From Nemertoderma westbladi (taxonomy: Eukaryota > Xenacoelomorpha > Nemertodermatida > Nemertodermatidae), in the NCBI GenBank assembly GCA_032718475.1, contig JAUCBJ010002203.1, positions 1 to 21,808 of the forward strand: 21,808 bases of DNA. The letters are read 5' to 3'. The notes beneath the pieces were generated by a model. That model was given only the letters and a program-made list of their open reading frames with translations, made no database searches and was not told the DNA's origin. A program made the translations under genes and the position numbers. This document shows positions 9,826-18,540 of this stretch, piece after piece. The first letter of the stretch is position 1. Each line of letters starts with the position of its first letter.

Positions 9826-11640
9826 CTAACTAGACCTGTTATAGTAGTTGGGGATTTCAACTCCAGCAATATCGATTGGTCTACTTCTACAGCATCTGCT
9901 TCCTGCCCTTCCCGACCCACTGCACCACGTTTTATCTAGGCTGTATCCGAAAGAGACCTTACTCAACTCACATAGCTGGTGGCATATTGGATCTTCTTTT
10001 TGTGAGTAACCCCAAATTGATAGGAAATTTAGATATAGGAAAACGGTTTGGTATAAATGACACATGTAGTGATCGCTGTCATTACTGCTACCTTACCCTC
10101 TATTACCAATCCAAAGAAAGCTTCAAACAGAAGAAACTGGTCCAAAGCGAACTGGGATGAAATTTGCAGTTCAGCATCACAGATAACCTGACATGAAATT
10201 GTGAACCCCAACTTACCACCACAGACAAACCTTCAATCATTGGAGTTTATTCTTAACTCAGTCATAGAAGATTGTGTTCCCTGTTTTAAACCCCTGAAAC
10301 CTAAAGAGCATCCCTCAAGCAAAAAACTGCTTCGGAGATTACACCATACAAAATCTAAATTGGGAAGTACTTCAGATCCCACGCACATAGCTCAACTGCA
10401 ACATAATCTAACTGTACTGAATTCTGCCCTAGAGTCTACATATCTTGCAAGTCAGCTCCAGTGGGAAGATAGAATACTTAGACAAAATAATTCTAAACAT
10501 TTTTGGTGATACACGAAATCACACTTACACAGTCAGACTACTGTTCTAGCCATGGAAGACTGCAACAATGTACCTATTGTGGGTGATATTGAGCGTGCTT
10601 ATCTCATAAACAACACACCCAAAGCATCCTTCACGAATGAAAAATGGTCTGAAACCCCCTCCAGCATCATATCATCCCCCAGGCTCTAAATTATCTTCTG
10701 TAGCTTTTCATACTCTGGATGTTTATAAAATCCTTTCAAAGCTTCCCACTTCGCAGCTTCGCAGCTGGTCCAGATGGAATCCCTGCAATTCTACTATGTC
10801 AATTTTGTATTTGGTTATCTGATCCACTCACGTGTTTATTCCAGCAGTTTTTCGACCAAGGTCTCGTCCCATCAAGATGGAGATTAGCTCATATTGTGCC
10901 AGCCGATATATGAGAAGAAAGGTTCCAGATCTGACCAACTTAACTATCACCCCATATCCTTGTTGTCATTGTTAGTTAAACTTATGGAAACAATAATCAG
11001 GAACACAATGCTGTCTTCTCTTTTAAGTATCAAGGCAATTAGTACCCATCAACATGTTTTATTGCAGAAAAGATCAACATTCACACAACTTTTAGATTGT
11101 AATCTGGACTGGGCTAACTTTCGAAATAGGGGCATCCCTGTTGATATAATTTATACAGATTTTAAACGACCATTTGATAAGGTCTCACACCAGAAGCTAT
11201 TGATAAAACTAAAATTTTATGGTATATCCGACAACTTACTGGTTTGATTAACTGCATTTCTCTCTGACTGGTACCAACAAACAGTCATTAACGGTGCATT
11301 ATCCACCCCCATTCATGATACCAGTGGTGTTCCTCCAAGGAGCATTATTGCCCCACTCTTATTCATCATGTTTATCAACGACATTTCATCTGGAACTCTG
11401 ATCAAAATATATGCTGATGATACCAAGCTATACATACCAATACTCAGTTCAAATGATTCTAATATACTGCACCATGATGTAAATTCCATTTTAGAATGGT
11501 CGCAAACATGGCAAATGGAATTCAACATCCCAAAATGTTCAGTGGTATCACTCCAAGCAGCACGGGTTGTAAATAATCGAGTATATCACATCCTTGATTG
11601 TGCGAATTTTAACGTGAATTTTAACTGGCACTAATCGCTA
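9826..11640 (+). pseudogene. CR1/jockey-like LINE ORF2 relic (endonuclease end to RT)
   Basis: RPVIVVGDFNSSNIDW at about 9830-9880 is the endonuclease block with the GDFN catalytic residues (codons 9850-9861). The linker region 10201-10509 follows (SKKLLRRLHHTKSKL; FW at the end). RT traces come next in shifting frames. 10894-11634 is one reading frame with a single in-frame TGA at 11245. It holds NYHPISLLSLLVKLMETII, then VDIIYTDFKRPFDKVSHQKL (first catalytic Asp), SGVPPRSIIAPLLFIMFIND (GVPQGS block) and the catalytic YADDTKLY (11410-11433). The sequence then fades after 11560. It begins abruptly inside the endonuclease, as 5'-truncated LINE copies do. Several frameshifts upstream show that it is inactive. 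Its RT differs clearly from that of the element at 13840, so it is a separate lineage. Confidence 0.88.
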
Positions 11641-12379
11641 TTTCTTGACTGTTTCTCGATTGATTATAATCTTGTTTGAATCATAATTAGGGCAAATTAA
11701 TACAGTATATTAGGCTAATTCTATGTAAATCAGTAGAGTAACTATAGTTAGTGTTACGAATTCTGGAATATAAATTAAATTAGTTAGCAATCTGTATAAA
11801 TTGATTTAGGGTAGCTCCATACAACTTAGGCAAGTCATGAACAGTAAGCTGCATAGCGGAGAATAGACTAGATTGGTGTATTTGTAAATAATTATAATGA
11901 TTAGTCTACGCTAGGCGGTTGTCCGTATAGGGGGGTGGGTGGAGATTCGCCAGTTTTATAGACCTTTAGAAGTACAATACGCAGTAAACTCACTGACCAA
12001 AAGTCAGACACCCAGACAGATTCACCACTCGTTTTAATTGATTTAATTAAAAATATTCTCCAAACAAATATTGGATTGCCTAGCGAATTACATCGCGTCC
12101 TTGACAGTTAGCAGATGGACCGAGTGTTTATGATTACCTGCACTCGTGTTTGAAACTTAGGAAGTCGAAACAGGTTACTGTTTTGGTTAGCTTGTGTTCG
12201 GCTTCGTTTGTGATAAGAACACGTCGGGTTTTGATATTGCCGATAAGGATAATTACGCGGATATATTATTATGGTAGTATATTTGTGGATTTATTAACAT
12301 TATATAACTTCTCAAAAGGTCGAATATATCCCATCATTGCAATATGATCGAGCAAGGTCGTTTTCTTTTTATATCTATC
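11641..12379. other. Non-coding stretch after the LINE relic
   Basis: The first part may be the LINE's 3' end, but no tail or terminal structure is clear. A G-rich run (ATAGGGGGGTGGGTGGAG) lies at 11927-11944. The open frame 12150-12347 resembles no family. If the neighbouring THAP relic continued into a P-element-like transposase, it would be here on the minus strand, but I cannot recognise one. Confidence 0.4.
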
Positions 12380-12823
12380 TCACTTTGGTCTTAGAAACAT
12401 AATGCCTCCCCCCAATTTATCGAGAGTTTTTGTCCGAAACTTTGAAAGAGCTGGGCAGTTTTTGTCTTCAAGCTGATCTTCATGGCAGTTACGAATAGAG
12501 GACAGAGCCCTCTTTGTACCGCGGGGCACTTGTGGTGTTGTTGGAATTAAACTAGGCCGGATGCACTCAAACACACTTGGGGGTGAGCAGGGTGTTCTTT
12601 ACCATAAACGAGAACCTCATTTCGAAATTCTTTGGCCAATGCTTGATGCACACAGCTGTGATGTGTACTTGGTATCCACGGTATTGTCTCTTGGAATAGC
12701 TACCAACAAATGGGATTGTTCTACAGCATCCTTCGGAAGTTTATATACTGCAACAGTTTCTGTTGTCTTTTCTTTCCCAAGGTAATTTGATGTACAGTTC
12801 GTAACATAGCACTTCAGAGGCAT
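12380..12823 (-). pseudogene. THAP zinc-finger protein relic (frameshifted)
   Basis: From ATG at 12823 the minus strand reads MPLKCYVTNCTSNY, VYKLPKD and LLVAIPRDN, then LC. This is the C2CH THAP DNA-binding finger, with Cys5, Cys10 and Cys58 visible. The expected last ligand, His in a KHWP block, is present (KHWPKNF) but in another frame, after two extra bases directly behind Cys58. A second shift brings in HPAHP, and the original frame resumes as PPSVFECIRPSLIPTTPQ and RGTKRALSSIRN (to 12380), a Pro-rich segment that commonly follows THAP domains in transposon-derived proteins. The usual Trp before AIPR is Leu. Stops in the main frame lie at about 12614 and 12596. It is most likely a decayed P-element/THAP gene. 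A real exon with assembly errors is possible but less likely given the Trp loss. Confidence 0.78.
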
Positions 12824-13576
12824 TGATTAAATGAAAGTGATCGATATGATTATTTATATACATAAACTCAAGAGTTCACAAGACATTGCCACTGCTATCT
12901 GACTATACCCAAAATCCGGTGTAACAGATAATTTTCATTCCCCACCCATGGTGTATTTTAACTCCCTCCAGCGAAAACTCACCCCTGCATTTATAAATTT
13001 TCACTGTGCATATCCACCCCCAGTTAAATTTCCCAAGTGTATTCTCACTCCCAGTGTATTTTTCCAAATGTGTTTTAGCTCACTCTAGTGAAAATCACAT
13101 TATTGAATATCTTATATATATATATATATATATACCTTATTGAATATTGGCCATGTGACTTCCTTAAGCCCAGTCTTCTACAGTACTTTACTATATACAA
13201 ATCTCCAGCCTGTGGTTGTATGTGTACTAGAGGTATCTGTGGTCGTTTGTTTGCTTAACTGTAGGCTTATATCGAATTTAAATTAATATTGAAATTTAAA
13301 ATATCAAGGGGGTAAGAATACACTGAGAGGGTTTAAATTTCACTAAAATATCACCCAGTTTCACCCCCCGGTTAAAATACCATAATTACCTAATAAAAAA
13401 ATACCCTTATTAATATCACCTGGGAGCAATACTCGAGCTGAATATCTATTTATTTGTACTTTCCTCCTGTTTCACTCTAACATACTTGAGGCTGGTAGGT
13501 CCGCTGTTAGAGATAGGATATGCAACTTAAGACTGCCTGTTCAATAGAAGTGGATTAGGTGAGAGAGTGAATGTCA
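12824..13576. repeat. Degenerate simple repeats and (TA)11 microsatellite
   Basis: 12935-13095 and 13300-13375 contain loosely repeated words such as CCCAGTGTATTTT, CACCCCCAGTTAAA and TTCACT with variable spacing, like a decayed minisatellite of about 30 bp. A TA run at 13113-13134 is flanked on both sides by TTATTGAATAT. No gene is seen. Confidence 0.55.
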
Positions 13577-13696
13577 GGGACAAGTGGCTGAACTGGTTAG
13601 CGCTACTGATGAGGCCTGATAGGCTGAGGTTCAACCCCCGGAGACACGCTTTCTCATTTTTTCCATTTCTGAACAAAACCATAATATTACACCGAC
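13577..13696 (+). mobile_element. tRNA-derived SINE, copy 1
   Basis: GGGACAAGTGGCTGAACTGG carries a Pol III A box (TGGCTGAACTGG, 13585-13596). A B box GGTTCAACCC follows at 13628-13637, 31 nt on, which is tRNA-like spacing. A shared non-tRNA tail (CTTTCTCATTTTTTCC, then AACAAAACCATAATATTACA) follows. The copy at 16621-16753 is closely similar, which makes this a dispersed family and not a tRNA gene. No acceptor-stem pairing or tRNA fold beyond the boxes was established. The open frame running through it (13567-13803) is incidental. Confidence 0.8.
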
Positions 13697-13839
13697 CATA
13701 TTATAACAAATATTACTACTGCTACTACAAATTCTGGAATCTTAAATACAAAAATTGGAACCTCAGACTACCAGCCAACATTTACAATGTTTATGAACTA
13801 TAAATGTTACTTTAATATACAAAAAATTACACTAAGTTC

Positions 13840-15825
13840 GATTATTCAAATTTCCCTTACCAAAATTTCATGAAAGACCTACCAACCACTCCTACACTTC
13901 TCATAACTTCTCAAATAAAGAAAAATTCGACATATTTTATCAAGATATAGAAAATTTTTTTAACTTAGATGTACCAAAAAAAGTAGTACCGCCAAGAAAA
14001 ATCCCAAACAAACCCTGGATAAAAAAGTAAAAAAAAAAAGTAAATTTTCTTCGGCCGCTAGGCCAGGGATTACGCACAAAGTCTGACGACTTATTTCCAG
14101 TGCGGTCCCCCCAGAACTTTACTCCCCAGAGGAAACTCCAGTACTCATTTAGCTACCACTTAAGGATGCAAGGCAGAGATGCGCCCTGGCTGGTCCCTTT
14201 AAAGCATTCGTGCCGAAACGAAAACTGCCCTGGCCCATGTGAGGATCGAACCCACGACCTACAGGAGATGTGAATTCAATGCAACCACTACACCAAGGTG
14301 GAACCTTGGATGACTGATGCCCTCTTATATAGTACCCTAACAAAAAATAAACTCTACCGCTATTACATGAAACATCTGAAGCTAACCTTAAAACATTTAA
14401 ATCGCATAGAAACAAATTAACTAGTACTCTACGAGCCGCTGAACGACAGTACTACACCAAACAATTTCAACTAAACTCTAAAACACAAGAAAAACAAATT
14501 TAATAATAATAAAGGTTAATAATTATGTTGATATAGGTTAATAATAAATTCAGCACTTAATAACAAAAAATTTACAATTCCCAAACAAATAACCACACGC
14601 ACTGATGACACTGTACAAACCACTCGGGACCCAAAAAATATTGCGAACATATTTAACGAGCACTTTTCCACTGTAGGTACAACAATTAAATAACAAAATA
14701 TCTATGTCTAATCGCTCCCAGCTCCGACACATTCCTAACTCTAATCGCAGACCTATCTCATTCTCTCTAACTGAAACTAAACCTGTAGAAGTAGAGTATT
14801 TATTATTACTTATAAATCCTAAATCTGCAACTTAATGATACTTTTCCGACGAGACTACTTCTATTAGCAGCTAAACCTATATCTATTCGATTAAGCAAAC
14901 TTATAAACTTATCTATAAACCAAGTATTCTTCCCCAAGTCACTTCAAATAGCCAAAATTATCCCCTCTTTTAAATCTGAAGATCCGACAGACCCAAATAA
15001 TTATCGACGCATTTCACTCTTACCTGTATTAAGCAAAATATTTGAGTAAAATATAAATTCTCAGCAAAATCCTACCTCTAAAAATATACTATCCTTTCAA
15101 ATTCGCAATATAGTTTTCGCCCCAAAACGTCAACATCACATGTCCTTATTTCTGTCATTGAAAAAATTCACCAAGCATTAGATAACAAAAACTCGACCTG
15201 CGTTATTTATATTGGGGACTTGAGGAAAGCATTCGATACTGTCAACCATACAATTTTACTTGACAAGCTCAACTGCTATGGCGTGCGCGGGGTCCCTCTA
15301 AAACTAATAGGTAGCTTAATGTCATCTAGACTCCAGTACGTTTCCGTAGATAATCACTGTTCCTCTCTCCTCCCCCTCATCTGTGGGCTCCCACAAGTTC
15401 TCTTCCCCTTACTGTTTCTACTCTAACGATCTCCCTAATGCCACTACCCTACTATCCACACTATTCGCTGATGATACGACTTTCTATGAAGCAGCTGGAA
15501 ACAATATAACTACTCAATCAAATAAAAATACAAATTCTGAACTAAATAACGTTGCTGACTGGCTGATAGACAATCGTCTCTCTTTGAATCTAAAAAAACT
15601 GAATCAATTATTTTTCTCAAATGTATTAAAAAATCCTCAGGATACACCTAGATTAATAATAAACCACCAAAACATCAAACGAACAAATTGCACAAAATTT
15701 TTAGGAATCTTATGTAGATAACAAGTTAACATGGAAATCACACATCAAACACATAATCTTCAAAATATCTAAGTCCACAGGTATATTTTATACATTACGA
15801 CACATATTTCCACAACATATCCTTA
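13840..15825 (+). pseudogene. CR1/L2-like LINE, 5'-truncated, ORF2 through RT (interrupted)
   Basis: The first traces are FHERPTNHSY, EKFDIFYQDIENFF and RKIPNKPWIKK (13855-14029), the linker between endonuclease and RT. A SINE then interrupts. The linker resumes with PWMTDALLYSTLTKNKLY (about 14307), RAAERQYYTKQF, then IANIFNEHFSTVG (about 14640). RT blocks follow: FPKSLQIAKIIPSFKSEDP, NNYRRISLLPVLSKIFE, RKAFDTVNHTILLDKLNCYG (15223-15282, first catalytic Asp), GLPQ near 15390, and the catalytic FADDTTFYEA at about 15465-15494. The frame 15383-15721 runs on to NRLSLNLKK and KFLGILC, then a shift gives LTWKSHIKHIIFKISKST and LRHIFPQ, ending at about 15820 where the minisatellite starts. Several stops and frameshifts mean it is inactive. 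Its likely 3' part is at 18555-19172. Confidence 0.85.
14040..14304 (-). mobile_element. tRNA-derived SINE of a second family, inserted in the LINE
   Basis: Read on the minus strand, the element starts GGTTCCACCTTGGTGTAGTG. The A box is TGGTGTAGTGG (14295-14285) and the B box is GGTTCGATCC (14252-14243), 32 nt apart. A ~190 bp body follows (GGGCAGTTTTCGTTTCGGCA; later CTTTGTGCGTAATCCCTGG) and a T-rich end near 14040. It sits inside the LINE linker coding sequence. AACCCTGGAT lies before it on + (about 14014-14023) and AACCTTGGAT after it (about 14302-14311), which would be a ~10-12 bp target-site duplication and also lets the LINE reading resume at the same PW residues. It is unrelated to the SINE at 13577 and 16621. 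The open frame 14149-14415 (-) across it is not a gene. Confidence 0.8.
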
Positions 15826-16365
15826 GTTCCAATTTGGGCGAATTTAGTTCCAATTTAGGCGAACTTAGTTCCAATTTAGGCGAACTTAGTTCCAATTTAG
15901 GCGAACTTAGTTCCAATAACTAGAAAAAACGAAAACGAATTTAGTTACAATGCATGCGAATTTAGTTCCAATGGATGCGAATTTAGTTTCAATGGATGCG
16001 AATTTAGTTCCAATGCATGCGAATTTAGTTCCAATGGAAACGAATTTAGTTCCAATTTGGGCGAATTTAGTTCCAATTTAGGCGAACTTAGTTCCAATAA
16101 CTAGAAAAAACGAAAACGAATTTAGTTACAATGCATGCGAATTTAGTTCCAATGGATGCAAATTTAGTTTCAATGGATGCGAATTTAGTTTCAATGGATG
16201 CGAATTTAGTTCCAATGGATGCGAATTTAGTTTCAATGGATGCGAATTTTGTTCCAATGCATGCGAATTTAGTTCCAATGGAAGCGAATTTAGTTCCAAT
16301 GGAAGTGAATTTAGTTCCAATGGGTGCGAACTTAGTTGCAATGGAAGCGAATTTAGTTCCAATGT
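15826..16365 (+). repeat. 21-bp minisatellite, block 1
   Basis: About 25 units of GCGAATTTAGTTCCAATG plus three variable bases (GAT, CAT, GAA, GGT). The outermost part has a variant spacing with TTTAGGC/TTTGGGC. A module AATAACTAGAAAAAACG occurs twice, at 15915 and 16096, exactly 181 bp apart and within a matching stretch, which shows a higher-order duplication. Because 21 is divisible by 3, the array is open on both strands (ANLVPMD or LELNSHP heptads); this is not evidence of a gene. Confidence 0.92.
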
Positions 16366-16955
16366 TTCAGGTGTGGGGCGAGCCATGTAGTTGGCGAAGA
16401 ATCTGTTTAATGATATAATTAGGTGGATGATTAAATAATAATTGTAAATAACTAACCCAAAACGCCCACACAACCTCCTAAGTAAAACAATCTTATCCCA
16501 AACAACGCCCAACCTCTTAATCCAAACAACGCCCATCTATTTAAACAGAAACAACTGGTAAATATTGTATTTGGTGTGAAAATGGCACAATGTGCATGAA
16601 TTGAATATATAATACTACAGGGGCAAGTGGCTGAACTGGATAGCCCTACTGATGAGGCCTGATAGGCTGAAACGTACGTATAGCGCTGGTTCAACCCTCG
16701 GTAACGCGCTTTCTCATTTTTTCCATTTCTGAACAAAACCATAATATTACATCTATAACACTACAGACTCAAGTCAGTCAGTATCAGTATACACGTATAT
16801 TAATATATGTTTCAAAATGTGTAATTATACATTTACAGTAATTCATTAATAATAATTCGTTTGTTATAAATGACAGAAGGGTTTTACAATTATTGTTGAC
16901 CCTGGCAATACGCAATAGGCTTCGCCTACTACCTACGTGGCTATCCCAACGATTG
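16366..16955. mobile_element. Core of left unit, with terminal inverted repeats
   Basis: The left end GTTTCAGGTGTGGGGCGAG (16364 on) and the complement of the right end, GTTTCAATCGTTGGGATAG (from 16955), form imperfect inverted repeats. CGTGG...CCACG-like hairpin sequences lie at 16373-16386 and 16936-16948. It has two or three units of the C-rich form of a 24-bp repeat (16455-16545) and a SINE at 16621-16753. No coding potential. Confidence 0.7.
16621..16753 (+). mobile_element. tRNA-derived SINE, copy 2, with target-site duplication
   Basis: A box TGGCTGAACTGG at 16628-16639 and B box GGTTCAACCC at 16688-16697. The tail CTTTCTCATTTTTTCC ... CCATAATATTACA is the same as in the copy at 13577. 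Between the boxes it has about 16 extra bases (AACGTACGTATAGCGCT region) absent from copy 1. It is flanked by TATAATACTACAG (16608-16620) and TATAACACTACAG (16754-16766), a 13-bp duplication with one change. The inverted partner core has only one such sequence (complement of about 18079-18092), i.e. the empty site. Confidence 0.88.
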
Positions 16956-17263
16956 AAACATTGGAACTAAGTTCGTACCCATTGGAACTAAATTCGCAAG
17001 CATTGGAACTAAGTTCGTACCTATTGGAACTAAATTCGCCGCCATTGGAACTAAATTCACATGCATTGGAACTATATTCTCATGCATTGGAACTAAATTC
17101 GCATCCATTGGAACTAAGTTCGTTTTGATATTCTGGGATTGGAACTAAGTTCGCCTCGACTGGAACTAAGTTCGCCTCGCTTTGTAAAATTTATTTTGGA
17201 ACTAAATTCGTTTCAATTGGAACTAAGTTCGCCTTTGGAAATGTGCGATTGGAACTAAGTTCG
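16956..17263 (-). repeat. 21-bp minisatellite, block 2 (inverted)
   Basis: About 7-8 units of the same repeat in the reverse orientation (CATTGGAACTAAATTCGC and variants) at 16960-17118. Degenerate units with inserted unique words follow (GATATTCTGGGATTGG, CTTTGTAAAATTTATTTTGG), and these recur in block 3 on the other strand. Confidence 0.9.
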
Positions 17264-17446
17264 TGCTACCCTATAGGGTAGTGCGCATTCTACTACACTA
17301 AATCCCTTAAAAACTAAAATAAATAAAATAGTTAGGTGTATTACCTTTAGTCACTATAGATCTCCAGCTCTCCCTATCTACAAATCACTATCTATACTCC
17401 CTCTAGACTCACTATATAAGCTCCAAGTAGCTAGCTACCTTCATGG
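17264..17446. other. Central single-copy spacer with 16-bp perfect palindrome
   Basis: This is the only part of the composite without an inverted partner. CTACCCTATAGGGTAG (17266-17281) is a perfect palindrome at its left edge. The rest is T/C-rich on + (CTCCAGCTCTCCCTATC and similar) with no coding trace. It could be the loop of a large foldback, or the target DNA between two separately inserted units. Confidence 0.7.
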
Positions 17447-17875
17447 GTAACGAACTTAGTTCCAATCGCACATTTTCAAATGCGAACTCCAATTGAAACG
17501 AATTTAGTTCCAAAATAAATTTTACAAAGCGGACTTAGTTCCAGTCGAGGCGAACTTAGTTCCAATCCCAGAATATCAAAACGAACTTAGTTCCAATGCA
17601 TGCGAATTTAGTTCCAATGGAAGCGAATTTAGTTCCAATGCATGCGAATTTAGTTCCAATGGAGGCGAATTTAGTTCCAATGGATGCGAACTTAGTTCCA
17701 ATGCAAGCGAATTTAGTTCCAATGGATGCGAATTTAGTTCCAATGGAGGCGAATTTAGTTCCAATGGATGCGAACTTAGTTCCAATGGAAGCGAATTTAG
17801 TTCCAATGGATGCGAATTTAGTTCCAATGGAAGCGAATTTAGTTCCAATGGATGCGAACTTAGTTCAAATGTTTC
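17447..17875 (+). repeat. 21-bp minisatellite, block 3
   Basis: Degenerate inner units (17449-17595, matching block 2 in reverse) are followed by about 13-14 regular units of GCGAATTTAGTTCCAATG plus GAT/GAA/CAT/GAG. The regular part is longer than its partner in block 2, so unit number has changed since the two arms were made. Long open frames on both strands (17596-17889 +, 17893-17576 -) are a repeat artefact. Confidence 0.92.
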
Positions 17876-18355
17876 AATCGTGGGGATAGCCACGTAATAA
17901 GCGAAGCCTATTGCGTATTGCCACTATTTGTGGTGGGTCAGGGTCAACAATAATTGTAAATAATTGTAAAACCCTTCCGTCATTTATAAAAAACGAATTA
18001 TTATTAATGAATTAAATGTATAATTACACATTTTGAAATATATATTAATCACGAGTATAGGCCTAATGACTGACTGAGTCTGTAGTATTTATATACTCAA
18101 GTCATGCACATTGTGCCATTTTCACACCTAATACAATATTTACCAGTTGTTTCGGTTTAGGTGGATGGGCGTTGTTTGGGTTAGGAGGTTGGGCGTAGTT
18201 TGGGTTAAGAGCTTCGGCGTTGTTTGGGATAATATTGTTTTGGTTAGGGAGGTTGGGCGTTTTGGGTTAGTTATTTACAATTATTATATAATAATCCATT
18301 TAATAGTGTAATTAAACAGATTCTTTGTCAACTACGTGGCTCGCCCCATACCTGA
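17876..18355. mobile_element. Core of right unit (inverted relative to left), no SINE
   Basis: Bounded by the hairpins CGTGGGGATAGCCACG (17879-17894) and ACGTGGCTCGCCCCAT (18334-18349). It matches the left core in reverse complement throughout, except that it lacks the SINE and has one extra 24-bp unit. It has a short extra stretch (ACTATTTGTGGTGGG, 17922-17936) missing from the left core. No coding potential. Confidence 0.75.
18154..18280 (+). repeat. G-rich 24-bp repeat with telomere-like words
   Basis: Four to five units around GGGTTAGGAGGTTGGGCG plus TTGTTT, with a period of 24 bp. GGGTTAGG and GGTTAGGG resemble the animal telomere word, but the unit is not a telomeric hexamer. The runs of G could form quadruplexes. 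Confidence 0.75.
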
Positions 18356-18540
18356 AACATTGGAACTAAATTCGCTTCCATTGGAACTAAATTCGCTTGC
18401 ATTGGAACTAAGTTCGTTTTCGTTTTTCTCTAGTTATTGGAAATAAGTTCGCCTAAATTGGAACTAAATTCGCCAAAATTGGAACTAAATTCGTTTCCAT
18501 TGGAACTAAATTCGCAGTAGGCTTAAATTGGAACTAAGTA
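18356..18540 (-). repeat. 21-bp minisatellite, block 4 (inverted, outer end)
   Basis: Three regular units (CATTGGAACTAAATTCGC type), the module TTCGTTTTTCTCTAGTTATT (complement of the AATAACTAG module in block 1), then units with CCTAAATT/CCAAAATT spacing that mirror the outermost part of block 1. It is much shorter than block 1. It ends in GGAACTAAGTACGG beside LINE sequence. Confidence 0.88.

Larger units (their letters stand above)
15826..18540. mobile_element. Composite Foldback-like element: two inverted units with minisatellite ends
   Basis: The region is a large inverted structure. Its left unit is minisatellite (15826-16365, +), core (16366-16955), minisatellite (16956-17263, inverted). 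The right unit, 17447-18540, has the same parts and reads as the reverse complement of the left. A ~180 bp single-copy spacer lies between. Core against core: AACTGGTAAATATTGTAT (16554) matches the complement of 18128-18145, and ATGGCACAATGTGCATGA (16582) matches the complement of 18100-18117. Each core has imperfect ~26 bp terminal inverted repeats beginning GTTTCA. No transposase is seen, so it is non-autonomous. The outer edges adjoin LINE coding sequence on both sides. Tandem repeats inside inverted ends recall Foldback/Galileo-type elements; relation to any known family is an inference. Confidence 0.75.

Noticed and set aside
12150-12347. 65-residue open frame next to the THAP relic
   Set aside because: No similarity recognised, and the opposite strand is the more likely carrier of any THAP-transposon sequence.
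13585-13637. tRNA gene at the A/B boxes (also 14243-14295 minus and 16628-16697)
   Set aside because: A and B boxes are present, but I could not find acceptor-stem pairing, and a non-tRNA body follows. Two of the three are copies of one family, so they are SINEs.
14149-14415. 88-residue minus-strand frame with PPWCSGCIEF
   Set aside because: It lies across the SINE and its LINE junction; the apparent protein is translated tRNA-like sequence.
16126-16536. Long open frames on both strands in the 21-bp arrays (also 16131-16418, 17576-17893, 17596-17889, 16937-17128)
   Set aside because: The unit is 21 bp, a multiple of three, without stops in these frames, so heptad repeats (ANLVPMD, LELNSHP) arise automatically on both strands. 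There is no unique protein sequence or start context.
15826-17875. Direct repeats suggesting a CRISPR array
   Set aside because: The units follow each other with only 3 variable bases, there are no unique ~30-bp spacers or cas genes, and the surrounding sequence is animal-type. It is a minisatellite.
18154-18280. Interstitial telomere array
   Set aside because: Only scattered GGTTAGGG-like words occur, within a 24-bp unit; there is no run of TTAGGG hexamers.
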